This document shows positions 54,747-64,000 of a stretch of 64,000 bases of DNA, one piece after another (the stretch's first letter is position 1; each line of letters begins with the position of its first letter). This DNA is from Paenibacillus peoriae. Its GTDB lineage: Bacteria > Bacillota > Bacilli > Paenibacillales > Paenibacillaceae. The notes under the pieces were generated by a model. That model was not told the DNA's origin, did not search any database, and saw nothing but the letters and a program-made list of their open reading frames with translations. The DNA lies in the NCBI RefSeq assembly GCF_022531965.1, contig NZ_CP092831.1, forward strand, positions 2,799,001 through 2,863,000, written 5' to 3'. Position numbers and translations under genes: made by a program.

Positions 54747-57700
54747 ATGAGGAAAGTCAAAAGAGGAAAATGTTGGATATCGGGAATGGTTATATGGGCT
54801 ATGGTGCTCCAGCTTGTTGTTCCGGGAATCTCTGTCGCGTCCGAAAATAGAACTGTTGCTGGAGAAACGCTCATTCCTAAGAATGATGTGAAATCATCGG
54901 TTACGGATGCGATTTATCAAATCAAGAATATTCCTAAGAATGACATGGGATTGTCAGTTACAGATTCAGTCTATCAAATCCGGAATCCTGGATTTGAAAC
55001 AGGAGATTTGACGGGATGGACCGTTATCAAAGGCGATGCGTTCGGTCCGAATAGCGTAACCGACGAAACGACTTGGTGGGCAGAAAAAATACCGTATAAC
55101 CAGGAAGGAGCTTATCATTTAAACGGCTGGAAGTATGACGAATCTGCGACAGGTGTACTTCGTTCCAGCACTTTCGAGCTGGGCGGAAGCGGCTGGATCA
55201 GCTTCAAGCTTGGCGGTGCAAAGAACCCAGACAAGGTATTTATAAATATTGTGGAAGTCGATACGGGACAAGTTATTGCCCGATACGGAAATAGCGCATT
55301 CGCCGACGTTGGCTTCCCGGATCCTGCGCAGGGCATGCGGCTTGCCAATATGGTGCAATACAAGGCGGATCTTTCCACACAATTGGGCAAGAAACTGTAT
55401 GTGGAGGTCGTCGATAATGCAACCTCGGATTGGGGAGTCATTTTTGCGGACGCATTCTCCATGTACCATGAGTCGGAGCCAGCTGAAGGAATTGTTGCGA
55501 CGGATATCAAGCCGGATTTCAAGCGCTATGAAATCGATAATCCAAGCTTTGAAACCGGAAATCTCGATGGCTGGACGGTTGAGGAAGATGCTTTTGAAGT
55601 GACTGATGAAGCTCATGCGAGCAAAGAAGGGAACTTTTATGCCAAATCCTCCCTGCAAGGAAAGGGCTCCATCACTTCTAATACTTTCACGCTTCAGGGA
55701 ACAGGAACAATTAATTTTACTGTTTTGGATATCCTCAAACCGGAAAATGCATATGTTGCACTTTTCGATGCGAACAGCAACACATTGCTTATGAAAACCG
55801 GGAATGTCAGCGCGAACGAGAAAATCTCATGGAAAGTGCAAGAACACTACAACAAGAAGCTCTATGTAAAGGTTGTCGATCATTCCAATGAAGCCAGCAT
55901 TGCCGTTGATAGTTTCCAAGCAAGTGATAGGGGGACTATTTTCTACTTAAACCTTGATGAAGGCGCAGGAAAGAAAGCGTTGGAGAAAGTACACAATCTT
56001 AGGCACGATGTGAACTATGTATTTAACAACGCCAGGTATATGGCATCGAAGGATCCGAGATGGACTCCGCGTGGAATAAAAGGCGGCGCCTTATTGTTCG
56101 ATGGATCCTCGAATTATATTGAGGTCAATGCAAACGTTACTGTGCCTGTAAGCGACGCGTTAACCATCGAAGCTTGGGTTGCACCGCGTAGCTATGAGTG
56201 GGGAGACGGAAACAAGCTGTCTGCGATCGTAAACCAATCCGACCAGGATAAAGCGGAAGGCTTTTCTCTTGGTATGTATCGGCACGGTACATGGTCGATG
56301 CAAGTAGGCATCGGCGGTCAGTGGATTCAGGTATGGGTAAAGGATCACCCGTTGGAAAAATACAAGTGGAATTATGTGGCCGCTACTTTCAGTAAAGAAG
56401 ATGGAAAAATTAAGTTATATCTAAACGGTGAGGAAGTGGCTTCCCAAGCAACCCCCGTCAACGTTCCGATCACACCATCTACCGAAAGCCTGATCATCGG
56501 GAAAAATAATAAACCTGTAGAGTTAGCAGGGGTGTTCTCCTTCAATATGTTCAGCGGACTCCTAGATGAAGTGAAGCTGCATAATAAAGCCCTTACGAAC
56601 CAGGAGATACTTGCTGGATATGAGAGCGTGAAGGCGCTTCATGGAGGTTCAATTCCGAAAATTCCGAATGCGGACATTGATGAGGATCCAAGTGTGTTTG
56701 ACGGAGATCAGCACCGACCCCAGTACCACGCGATGCCTCCGCAAAACTGGATGAATGAAGCACATGCACCGATTTACTATAACGGCAAATACCATTTATT
56801 TTATCAACATAACCCGCAAGGTCCATTCTGGCATCAAATCCACTGGGGGCATTGGGTGAGTGACGATATGGTGAACTGGGAAAATGTAAGACCTGCTCTT
56901 GCGCCCGAAGCGGGCACCCTAGATCCGGACGGCACGTGGTCAGGCAGTGCAGCGTATGATCGAAACGGCAATCCTGTTCTGTTCTATACCGCTGGCAACG
57001 ACTCCTTGTCGCCGAACCAAAGAACAGGGTTGGCAACTCCGGCGGATTTGTCCGATCCCTATTTGGAAAAATGGGAGAAATATCCTAAACCGGTAACGGA
57101 GCAGAACGGAAAAGGCATCCACAACGAGTTCCGCGATCCGTTTGTATGGTACGACAAAGAGGTGGACAAGTGGTATCAGTTAGTGACATCTGGTCTTCCA
57201 GACTTCAGCAGCGGCACAGCTTTGGTGTATGTATCCGATGATATGTACAATTGGAAATATAAGGGACCGTTATACGTTAGTGACAGAAGCCGTTATCCGG
57301 AGTTGGGTACGGTATGGGAGCTACCAGTGTTATTGCCGTTAGGCACGGATAGTACGGGCAAGCAAAAATATATTTTCATGATTAATCCCCATGAAAAGCC
57401 GGAGCATGTTCCTCCAGCGAACGATGTGCAAAGAGATGTTGAGGTCTTTTACTGGATCGGGACCTGGGACCGGGATAACTTTAAATTTATTCCTGATCAG
57501 GAGGCACCCTCCAAAATGGATGTAGGTGACGGCTATTTAACCGCAGAGAGCGGTCTGGTCACACCCGACGGAAGAACGGTCGTATTCTCTATGGTGCAAA
57601 ATGTAAGAACACCGCAAGCCGAATATCAATCTGGATGGGCTCATAATTTATCTTTGCCGGTTTCCCTAAGCCTCGATAAGTATGATAAATTGCATATCGA

Positions 57701-58748
57701 ACCGATTAAAGAACTGCAGAGCCTTCGAGGGGAAAAATGGGTTGATTTTTCGGACAAAAATTTGGAGAGTGCCAATCAATTGATTAAGAATGTCAAAGGC
57801 GACATGCTAGAGATTGTGATGGAGATTGATCCGCGTGAAGCCCAGAAATTTGGTCTCAAGGTGCGACGCTCGGAAAAAGGCCAAGAAGAGACGCTCATTT
57901 ACTACGACAAGAAGAACGGGACGTTTAATGTGGATCGAACCAAGAGCAGCATTGATCCGGATGTGCGTGTAGACGGCATTCAAGGAGGATATGTAGATCT
58001 TGAAGGAGAGAACTTGAAACTCCATATCTTTCTTGATCGCTCGGTCATTGAAGCCTTTGCAAATTACAAGAAGAAGCTGACAACTCGTGTCTATGTAGGC
58101 AGATACGACTCCTTAGGCTTACAGATCTGGGCCGATGGCGATATCAATATCAAATCCATGCAAGTATGGGATATGAATGCCTTAACGGGTAAACCGGCTG
58201 CTCCGGTCTATGTACCCGATAAGTGGGATAATTCTGTGTATAAGGATATTACAGAGCTGCCTAACCATGATTTTGCTACGGGCGACTTAACAGGATGGAT
58301 GACGGAAGGAGACGCCTTCCAGAATGTCCATGTGACCAATACCCAGTTCTTCTGGGACAACATTTTCTTCAACCCGTCGCATAAAATTCCGGGCAGCTAC
58401 CATTTGTGGGGCTTCAACGAGCAAGCCGGCGGCGACAGCTTAACCGGAGCGCTAAGATCTCAAAATTTCGTCCTTGGTGGGAACGGTAAGATCAACTTCC
58501 TTATCAGCGGAGGCCGGGATATAGATCGTCTGTATGTTGCGCTGGTTCGGGCGTCGGACGACAAAGAGTTATTTAAAGAGACAGCGACCAATTATGAGGA
58601 ATATCAACGTAAGATTTGGGATGCGACGGATTATATCGGGGAGGAGCTTTATATAAAGGTGGTTGACCACTCCAAAGGCGGGTTTGGACATATTAACGTC
58701 GATGATTTTAATGTACCTGTTCAGGTAAAGAAGAAAACTAACAACTGA
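54747..58748 (+). CDS. secreted multidomain GH32 fructan enzyme, probable cycloinulo-oligosaccharide fructanotransferase
   Basis: 1,333 residues from ATG 54747, selected by AAGGAGG at 54733-54739 (the open frame starts at 54627). Signal peptide 1-~32 (SVAS-EN). Then a 19-residue unit repeated in tandem (IPKND...YQI(K/R)N, ~43-80), two carbohydrate-binding-like modules (~80-240 and ~262-395, each opening N-P-x-F-E-T-G-x-L-x-G-W), a LamG domain (~398-640), GH32 (~655-1150) and a third module of the first type at the C-terminus (~1165-1325). Acidic residues: Glu671 in WMNEAHAP (Asp in ordinary GH32), Asp797 in FRDP, Glu858 in VWELP. Length and layout agree with my memory of Bacillus macerans CFTase, which makes cyclic inulo-oligosaccharides; not verified here. 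Alternatives are another inulin- or levan-transferring GH32. Confidence 0.7.
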   Translation: MRKVKRGKCWISGMVIWAMVLQLVVPGISVASENRTVAGETLIPKNDVKSSVTDAIYQIKNIPKNDMGLSVTDSVYQIRNPGFETGDLTGWTVIKGDAFGPNSVTDETTWWAEKIPYNQEGAYHLNGWKYDESATGVLRSSTFELGGSGWISFKLGGAKNPDKVFINIVEVDTGQVIARYGNSAFADVGFPDPAQGMRLANMVQYKADLSTQLGKKLYVEVVDNATSDWGVIFADAFSMYHESEPAEGIVATDIKPDFKRYEIDNPSFETGNLDGWTVEEDAFEVTDEAHASKEGNFYAKSSLQGKGSITSNTFTLQGTGTINFTVLDILKPENAYVALFDANSNTLLMKTGNVSANEKISWKVQEHYNKKLYVKVVDHSNEASIAVDSFQASDRGTIFYLNLDEGAGKKALEKVHNLRHDVNYVFNNARYMASKDPRWTPRGIKGGALLFDGSSNYIEVNANVTVPVSDALTIEAWVAPRSYEWGDGNKLSAIVNQSDQDKAEGFSLGMYRHGTWSMQVGIGGQWIQVWVKDHPLEKYKWNYVAATFSKEDGKIKLYLNGEEVASQATPVNVPITPSTESLIIGKNNKPVELAGVFSFNMFSGLLDEVKLHNKALTNQEILAGYESVKALHGGSIPKIPNADIDEDPSVFDGDQHRPQYHAMPPQNWMNEAHAPIYYNGKYHLFYQHNPQGPFWHQIHWGHWVSDDMVNWENVRPALAPEAGTLDPDGTWSGSAAYDRNGNPVLFYTAGNDSLSPNQRTGLATPADLSDPYLEKWEKYPKPVTEQNGKGIHNEFRDPFVWYDKEVDKWYQLVTSGLPDFSSGTALVYVSDDMYNWKYKGPLYVSDRSRYPELGTVWELPVLLPLGTDSTGKQKYIFMINPHEKPEHVPPANDVQRDVEVFYWIGTWDRDNFKFIPDQEAPSKMDVGDGYLTAESGLVTPDGRTVVFSMVQNVRTPQAEYQSGWAHNLSLPVSLSLDKYDKLHIEPIKELQSLRGEKWVDFSDKNLESANQLIKNVKGDMLEIVMEIDPREAQKFGLKVRRSEKGQEETLIYYDKKNGTFNVDRTKSSIDPDVRVDGIQGGYVDLEGENLKLHIFLDRSVIEAFANYKKKLTTRVYVGRYDSLGLQIWADGDINIKSMQVWDMNALTGKPAAPVYVPDKWDNSVYKDITELPNHDFATGDLTGWMTEGDAFQNVHVTNTQFFWDNIFFNPSHKIPGSYHLWGFNEQAGGDSLTGALRSQNFVLGGNGKINFLISGGRDIDRLYVALVRASDDKELFKETATNYEEYQRKIWDATDYIGEELYIKVVDHSKGGFGHINVDDFNVPVQVKKKTNN

Positions 58749-59042
58749 CTCTTGTTAATACAGAATACCCGTGAGTCCTGTAGTCACTCCAAGCAAATCG
58801 AATAGTCAAATAGCTTATCATTCGAAATGGCATCGGTATTGTATCTGATTCTGGAATTGAGCTTTTGATAAATGGGAAGTAAATAATGTAAATCTCGAAA
58901 CCCCTTATCTTATCTATGGATAGGGGGTGAATTATTGTTGTCAGAATGCAACGTATTGTGTAGAATTAAAGAAAATTATGGAAACATAATTGAGGTGGGG
59001 GTGGTCCCTCTATACTCAACTTATACAGAGGAATGAATAAAA
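58749..59042. other. intergenic region between fructan locus and recombinase genes
   Basis: 294 bases. A bulged stem ACCCCTTATC (58900-58909) / GATAGGGGGT (58919-58928) lacks a T run, so it is a weak terminator at best. It may contain the boundary of the recombinase element; no repeat marking an end was seen. Confidence 0.4.
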
Positions 59043-60582
59043 ATGCTTGGGAGAGGGGGGGAGTGTGTGTATAAAGAGCTTCTGAGCATAGCACAGCTAA
59101 TGGGGGAAACAATGCGATTGGTTGGGTATGCCCGATACTACAAATCCCTTAACATTGATGGTTTACATTACATACATCAAGTAGAAGGTACCCAAGTGAT
59201 CGCTATTGTTAAACCAAATCATAGTACTCATCATGAAGCTACAACATTTTTAATGAATCTATTATTAACGGAAAAGCTAAAAATGAATACGGTTACAGGG
59301 CATGCCCAGAATCTGAAAAAGTTCTTGGATTACATGATGTTCTGGAGGCTAGAGGAAGATTTTGAACATATCCATAATATCGAAGTAAAAGCAGGTAAGA
59401 CCGTATCCTATTGAAGTAATATTACTGGGATTTGCGGATTACCTTCGATGTATTCCAAAAGGTTACAAGCCATTTGAAGATTTAAAGGTGGCGACTCACG
59501 GGATTCATTGGTCTATGTTAAAGAATATCCCCCTTAACAAACATGCAATGGCAGAAGGGAAGCTATCAACCGTAATTCGAAGCAGTCATAACGATTTAAA
59601 GAAAACCAACTGGTGTGAGTACCCGTCTGGTGCACTTGCTCCGATCATCTATACTGCATGTGCATATCTGAAGTTCTTGCGTGATAGAACAACAAGATTT
59701 AAATACCTGCCATTAGAGCAGGTTCCGAGAAAAGAAATAAGAGATAATCATTCATTAATAGCGGGTACTGCGGGTAGTAGGGTGCGGATAGTGTTTGATG
59801 TGGAAAATATTGCTCGAGATTCCGGTACTGCAGGACCTGGAGGAGGGAAGAGCAGGCAAGCCTCTCCCATTAACCACGACAAGGTCTTTAGTGAGACCGA
59901 AGCAGACATGTTCTTTGAATTGATCGATCCGTATGAAAATGCTTTGGATCTTCTTCTCTTTGCGATATTGCGTTACTTTGGATTACGCCCTGGTGAAGCA
60001 GCTGAGATTCGAATTGAGGCGTCAACAATTCCTTCCAACTTAAACGTGTATCATACAGCAAGAGAGGAATTAACCGAGTCTCTTTCCGGGAACTTGCAGT
60101 TTGTAAAAGAACGCGGGTTGCGGGGGAATTGGGTCATTGATACGGGATGGAAAACGAAGGCTTCCTGCAGGGACGTGGCGTTGATAACTCACAAAACAAT
60201 TGATCCATTTAGCAGGAAAAATATCCGATTTCCAACACAAGAGGAGTTCACTGATCTTCTGTATTGGGCACTTCTTCAGCGGCGGGAACTTTTGTCTTAT
60301 TACACAAGTGAAGATCATGGCTATCTATTTGTATCAGAGTCAAACAATTCAAAAGGGAAGCCATTAAGTAAGAAAGGCGTTTACAGTAAGTATAATAATT
60401 TGGCTGATGACTTATTTCAACGAACTGGGGGAAGCGTAGACCTACGTTCCTACTATCCACACACCTTCCGACACTTATTCGCGACATCACTTCTCCTAAG
60501 ATATCGCAGACCATCCGAAGAGATCAGCAAGTGGTTGGGGCATTCTTCTGTCGTGATTACGCGCGATACATATATTCATTAG
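59043..60582 (+). pseudogene. tyrosine recombinase A of a recombinase trio, frameshifted
   Basis: Site-specific tyrosine recombinase of about 510 residues when repaired. The first frame runs from ATG 59043 (GTG 59067 with a GAGAGGGGGGGAG site is an alternative start) to TGA 59412-59414. The sequence continues in the next frame (PYPIEVILLGFADYLRCIPK at ~59400) through 60582; removing one A from GGTAAGACC near 59395 restores it. The catalytic domain is complete: Arg in LRYFGLRPGEAAEI, HTFRH, GHSSVV and Tyr in TYIH at the very end. The N-terminal arm-binding/core part precedes the break, so the present protein is split. Confidence 0.8.
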
Positions 60583-60642
60583 ATACCTGAGTCAAATAAT
60601 GACACAGAAAAAGGTAAAGTAGATCATTTAGGGAGGGTATTT

Positions 60643-60699
60643 ATGCGACAGGCGGAGATCTCAGAGGGAATCCACGCGCATGAGGAGGACTCGGAATGA
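60643..60699 (+). CDS. possible 18-residue leader peptide before recombinase B
   Basis: ATG 60643 with AGGGAGGG upstream, 18 codons (MRQAEISEGIHAHEEDSE), its TGA overlapping the ATG of the next gene. It may serve translational coupling; otherwise meaningless. Confidence 0.35.
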   Translation: MRQAEISEGIHAHEEDSE

Positions 60700-62744
60700 C
60701 ACTAGAATGGACTCCATTATCGGAATTTCGCAAATTTTTAAAAAACACGCTGCGTTTGAATCATGTGAATCAAGTATTTTCTTCTATAAAAAATCCCGTC
60801 CTTCAATTATTTACTACATTTCCGGCCCCGGATAACTGGTTAGCTGTACCGCCTGAAGAGAGACCAACCTTTCGGCATCGCGACAGTCGAGACCTATGGT
60901 ATGTCATTTTCTGGGCTTGGCATACAGGTTTTTGCAAGGGAAATGATGTAGTAGCACAATATCGTCGAAACGACTTGGTTTGTTACCTGTCAACCAGAGG
61001 TCGTGTTAATCTGTCGGATTTCCCCGTCAAAATGGGCCTCCTCAAAAATTCAGAAGCAGAAAACATCCGCAAAAAAGACTCAAACCGTATAGGTTTGTTC
61101 AACAAACTATCTATACACCTTCTAGGTGTTATGAAACCGCTGGGCGATTTCACGGAAGAAGATATAGCGTTAGCGGATGTAATGCGTCCGAACGACAAAC
61201 GTTATAACGCCAAGTGTTTAAAGGACATTCTTTTTGAGCTTGGATATTCGGATGAACCAGGAAGACGTAGGCAAAGAATACTGTTTGACGATTGCTGTGA
61301 GCATCCAAAGTGGGGGGATATCGCACGTGAGTTTCGCGAGCATTTAAAACGAAGTAATTCGCTAGACTATTATATTCGTAAAGCGGGCAGTGCTTTGCAT
61401 AAATTTTTCAAATGGCTTGACCAGCACGGGGAGTCGGATGCTTCATCTCTCGAGTATGAAGATTTTCTCGATTTGTTTGATTACATTTCAAAGAATAACG
61501 ATGGAGAGGAGTTTTCAGCTAAGTATACCGGGAACAATCTTCTACACATAAAGTTATTCTTTGATTGGGGGAAAGGTTCTCATACATTTTTTCCAACATA
61601 CGTTGACTGGCCCAGTGATTTATATTCTGGAATTCATCGTGAGGCCCAAGAAGAAACATATTCCGGTGATGGCCTCGCTTTTGATGACCCAAACTTCCCG
61701 ATGCTCATGAAGGAAGCAATTGAAAATTATCATCCCGAAGATGATGTTGAAGTTTTATGTCGCGCTTTTTGGTTAATTATTGCCTCATCACCGGTGCGTA
61801 AAACGTATCTGCTCAATCTTCAGGCTGAAGAATGTATGCTGCCATTGCCTAATGCTCCATCAGCGGTAGGATTATACAGCCCATATTCAGGTATTGAGAA
61901 AGCTAAACATCGTAACGGCCAATTTCCTATAATTGATTCTGCAGGTCTTAGAGCGGTCGAATTTTTACAGAAAAGATCGAGCGATAAAGCCTTCCGACCG
62001 ATACGGAACGAAAGAGCGGATGCATCGTATGTGCATCTTTTTCAATTGGAGAAATATCCCTGGATTTTGAATGAAAGACAAATATATAGGTTTTTTTACA
62101 AGATAGCAGAATTTATTGGACATGGAGATAAAAAAGGGAAGGCTCATGGTTACAGACACTATCTCATAACTCACATTGCAATCGAAACCGGGAACAGTGA
62201 GTTAGCACGACTTGCTGCAGGTCATGAAAATCAAACCATGCTGAATCGATACTTACGAAGTAATCTCTCCCGTCAAGCATTGTTATTTGCTACTATTAAG
62301 AAATATCAGGATGGTGAGATTGCGGGACGGTTTATTTGGCGAATCTTCGAAGCACTTGCCAGCGAACAAACTGAGCCTGACGAATTGATAAAAGCTTTGG
62401 GATCTGAAGAGCTATCTTTAGATGAATTCTTTGCAAAATTCGGGCTTCCAGCTCCTACAGGTGTAGGAAGATGTTTAATACAGAGGGCTTGCCTTTTTGA
62501 GGCAAAGTGTTTTTCCTGTCATCATTTCGCCATACGAAAAAGTGAAGCAGCACAGGCATTTCATACTTTGGCCAGATTAACCAAGGACATGTGGAACATG
62601 ATGCGAGGCAGTCGGGATTTTACAACCAAAAACGCCAAGGCGGCCGGATTAGCTACGCAAATAGCGTTGCTTGGGGACATGATTCGGCATTTCGGCTATA
62701 GTGACGAACAGATTCAAATAGAGGTTATCAGTCGACTAGTCTGA
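60696..62744 (+). CDS. tyrosine recombinase B of a recombinase trio (Tn554 TnpB-like size)
   Basis: 682-residue tyrosine recombinase/integrase. Catalytic residues are visible in SSPVRKTYLLNL (Arg), GKAHGYRHYLITH (His-x-x-Arg), AGHENQT (His) and LNRYLR (Tyr). A Cys-rich C-terminal segment (CLIQRACLFEAKCFSCHHF) resembles the metal-binding tail of transposon TnpB-type recombinases. The length is close to that of Tn554 TnpB (about 630). It starts at ATG 60696 overlapping an 18-codon frame, with GAGGAGG upstream. It works, presumably, with the recombinases on either side. Confidence 0.85.
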   Translation: MTLEWTPLSEFRKFLKNTLRLNHVNQVFSSIKNPVLQLFTTFPAPDNWLAVPPEERPTFRHRDSRDLWYVIFWAWHTGFCKGNDVVAQYRRNDLVCYLSTRGRVNLSDFPVKMGLLKNSEAENIRKKDSNRIGLFNKLSIHLLGVMKPLGDFTEEDIALADVMRPNDKRYNAKCLKDILFELGYSDEPGRRRQRILFDDCCEHPKWGDIAREFREHLKRSNSLDYYIRKAGSALHKFFKWLDQHGESDASSLEYEDFLDLFDYISKNNDGEEFSAKYTGNNLLHIKLFFDWGKGSHTFFPTYVDWPSDLYSGIHREAQEETYSGDGLAFDDPNFPMLMKEAIENYHPEDDVEVLCRAFWLIIASSPVRKTYLLNLQAEECMLPLPNAPSAVGLYSPYSGIEKAKHRNGQFPIIDSAGLRAVEFLQKRSSDKAFRPIRNERADASYVHLFQLEKYPWILNERQIYRFFYKIAEFIGHGDKKGKAHGYRHYLITHIAIETGNSELARLAAGHENQTMLNRYLRSNLSRQALLFATIKKYQDGEIAGRFIWRIFEALASEQTEPDELIKALGSEELSLDEFFAKFGLPAPTGVGRCLIQRACLFEAKCFSCHHFAIRKSEAAQAFHTLARLTKDMWNMMRGSRDFTTKNAKAAGLATQIALLGDMIRHFGYSDEQIQIEVISRLV

Positions 62745-62769
62745 GCTTAGATTGGAAAGAGGTGAAATC

Positions 62770-64000
62770 GTGTCGCAAATATTAGCTTGGCAATCCCTGA
62801 GATTTGGACCCATTACTGTAAGGCGAAAGGGACAATTCGAGAGTAGAGAGCATCTGACAAGATCGGAGTATGAACAATACAGATCGGCAGAGACTTGGGG
62901 ACGGGTTGAACCTATTTTATCAAGCTCCTTAACGGATTTGGTACAACCCACAATATTTTTCAAGTTACCCGGCACCCAAAGAGATTACGTATTACTGCTT
63001 GCCTTTTTACAACGGATCAGTTTGCCTTTAGAGATCGTATTTCCAACCAAGACCGAATTCAATAAATTTCCTTTTCCCGAGTTACCGAATTTTGAGTACT
63101 TTGATGCGCTTTACGATAAATACTATCCGGTATTGTATCCGATGGATAGCGAAAAACAACTACAAAAGGCAAAGAAAAGGATTCCTTTGCTTCGAACTGT
63201 AGTTTGCTTATGGTTCGCAGGTTACGCCCTTAAGGAAGGGTTAGAGGGTAATCATATTATTACTTCCTCTGTATTAGCAAAAGCAAGTAAGATCGCTAAA
63301 TATCATAGAAGTAGTTTAACCCTCCTAGGTAAGATGTTAGCTAAAGAAACAGATTCCTTGATTGAAAATAAACCGGTCATACCTTGCGATGAAGCGGAAA
63401 GAAGTGTCTGGATAGCCGCGGGAATATATCCAACCCAAACGCCGTTTGAGGAGAGTCTCTATACCTTTGCATTTTCTTACTTGAGGCAACGTGTGAATAA
63501 TTCAATAACTGATGATTATTACGACGATGAAGGAAATTTACTTTTCAGATACGGTAAAAAAACTATCAGCATAAATTATTGGAAAGCGATAGTCAAGTAC
63601 ATCCGGTATTTTGCAATCAAATGTCGATCAAAAGGTCTTACTGACATAAGCGAGAATTCAATATCAGAAGTATACACAGAGATTTTTGGCCAGATGAAGG
63701 GACAAGAAGATAAGACGTTTTTCCGAGTGGCGCTTCGACATTGGCTTAGGTGGCTTATAAGAACTACAAATGCTTCATACAACATAGAACGGATTATGCC
63801 AAGACCTAGACGTGTTATGTCAAAAGATCATGGACGAGTATTTAGTATGTCCAAAGCTTATATTCTTGTGCAGACCTTAATGAACGATCAAACTCCTTTA
63901 ATTAACGAGAACATTCTGATGGACTTTCGTCATAGGCGGGCTTGCCTGTTGATGTTATCAACTGCAGCAAGGCCTCATGAAATAGTTAATTTGCTTCAGA
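62770..64000 (+). CDS. tyrosine recombinase C of a recombinase trio, cut by window end
   Basis: Open frame from GTG 62770 (AGAGGTGA four bases upstream) to the end of the window, 410 codons so far and no stop. Most of what is visible is the N-terminal DNA-binding region (YWKAIVKYIRYFAIKCRSKG, FRVALRHWLRWLIRTTNASY); the catalytic domain begins near the edge with FRHRRACLLMLSTAARPHEI, where the Arg of the first catalytic box is seen. It lies 25 bases after recombinase B in the same direction, making three tyrosine recombinases in a row. Confidence 0.75.
   Translation, partial: MSQILAWQSLRFGPITVRRKGQFESREHLTRSEYEQYRSAETWGRVEPILSSSLTDLVQPTIFFKLPGTQRDYVLLLAFLQRISLPLEIVFPTKTEFNKFPFPELPNFEYFDALYDKYYPVLYPMDSEKQLQKAKKRIPLLRTVVCLWFAGYALKEGLEGNHIITSSVLAKASKIAKYHRSSLTLLGKMLAKETDSLIENKPVIPCDEAERSVWIAAGIYPTQTPFEESLYTFAFSYLRQRVNNSITDDYYDDEGNLLFRYGKKTISINYWKAIVKYIRYFAIKCRSKGLTDISENSISEVYTEIFGQMKGQEDKTFFRVALRHWLRWLIRTTNASYNIERIMPRPRRVMSKDHGRVFSMSKAYILVQTLMNDQTPLINENILMDFRHRRACLLMLSTAARPHEIVNLLQ

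Noticed and set aside
1..64000. CRISPR arrays, rRNA, tRNA and classical DDE insertion sequences
   Set aside because: I looked for regularly spaced repeats, tRNA-like cloverleaves and IS transposase motifs and saw none that could be supported.

Overview
The window reads as a chromosome segment of an endospore-forming Gram-positive of the Paenibacillus type. This rests on a gerA-type germinant receptor operon, ABC sugar importers made of two permeases plus a large (about 550 residue) binding protein without their own ATPase, strong GGAGG ribosome sites with frequent GTG/TTG starts, a narGHJI operon, and a 1,333-residue fructan enzyme that matches in length and architecture what I recall of the cycloinulo-oligosaccharide fructanotransferase of Paenibacillus (Bacillus) macerans. 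No rRNA, tRNA or CRISPR array was recognised.

Layout: (1) 1-7985, + strand: a cut AraC-type regulator, two tandem solute-binding proteins, two permeases and a GH13 alpha-glucosidase. (2) 7993-11941, - strand: gerKA-KC-KB-like germinant receptor genes. (3) 12125-13982, - strand: metal-dependent hydrolase, azoreductase and tautomerase, divergent from a STAND/NB-ARC regulator that carries a frameshift. (4) 16.4-19.1 kb: a gene graveyard with a frameshifted second azoreductase, a truncated XRE-TPR regulator and the tail of an NAD(P)-binding oxidoreductase. (5) 19340-20861: aldo/keto reductase and MerR regulator, divergent, sharing a MerR-type 19-bp-spacer promoter. (6) 21241-22505: a small cassette with an HTH fragment, a TPR-like receptor and a 47-residue secreted pre-peptide holding two copies of NNHGMNS, closed by a strong terminator. 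This looks like an undescribed peptide-signalling pair. (7) 23281-26792: ECF sigma factor, membrane anti-sigma-like protein and an ABC exporter, one operon. (8) 27741-36941: respiratory nitrate operon: NarK fused to a PAS domain, hemerythrin-like protein, two small proteins, NarGHJI. (9) 36972-37826: phage/recombinase debris (XerS-like and terminase-like fragments). (10) 38177-41165: sucrose PTS EIIBC followed by a decayed sacA/EIIA remnant. (11) 41342-44578: GH36 alpha-galactosidase and divergent AraC regulator. (12) 44843-58748: fructan locus. (13) 59043-64000: three tandem tyrosine recombinases, the first frameshifted, the third cut by the window end.

How the fructan locus may work (inference): a secreted GH32 enzyme converts inulin-type fructan to (cyclic) fructo-oligosaccharides; the binding protein and two permeases import them; a cytoplasmic GH32 paralogue lacking a signal peptide opens or processes them; and a fructokinase-GH32 fusion hydrolyses the chains and phosphorylates the fructose. 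A LacI-family repressor at the head of the locus has matching operators upstream of itself, upstream of the transporter (two, created by a tandem duplication) and upstream of the secreted enzyme, with a variant upstream of the sucrose PTS gene. This parallels the cyclodextrin route for starch.
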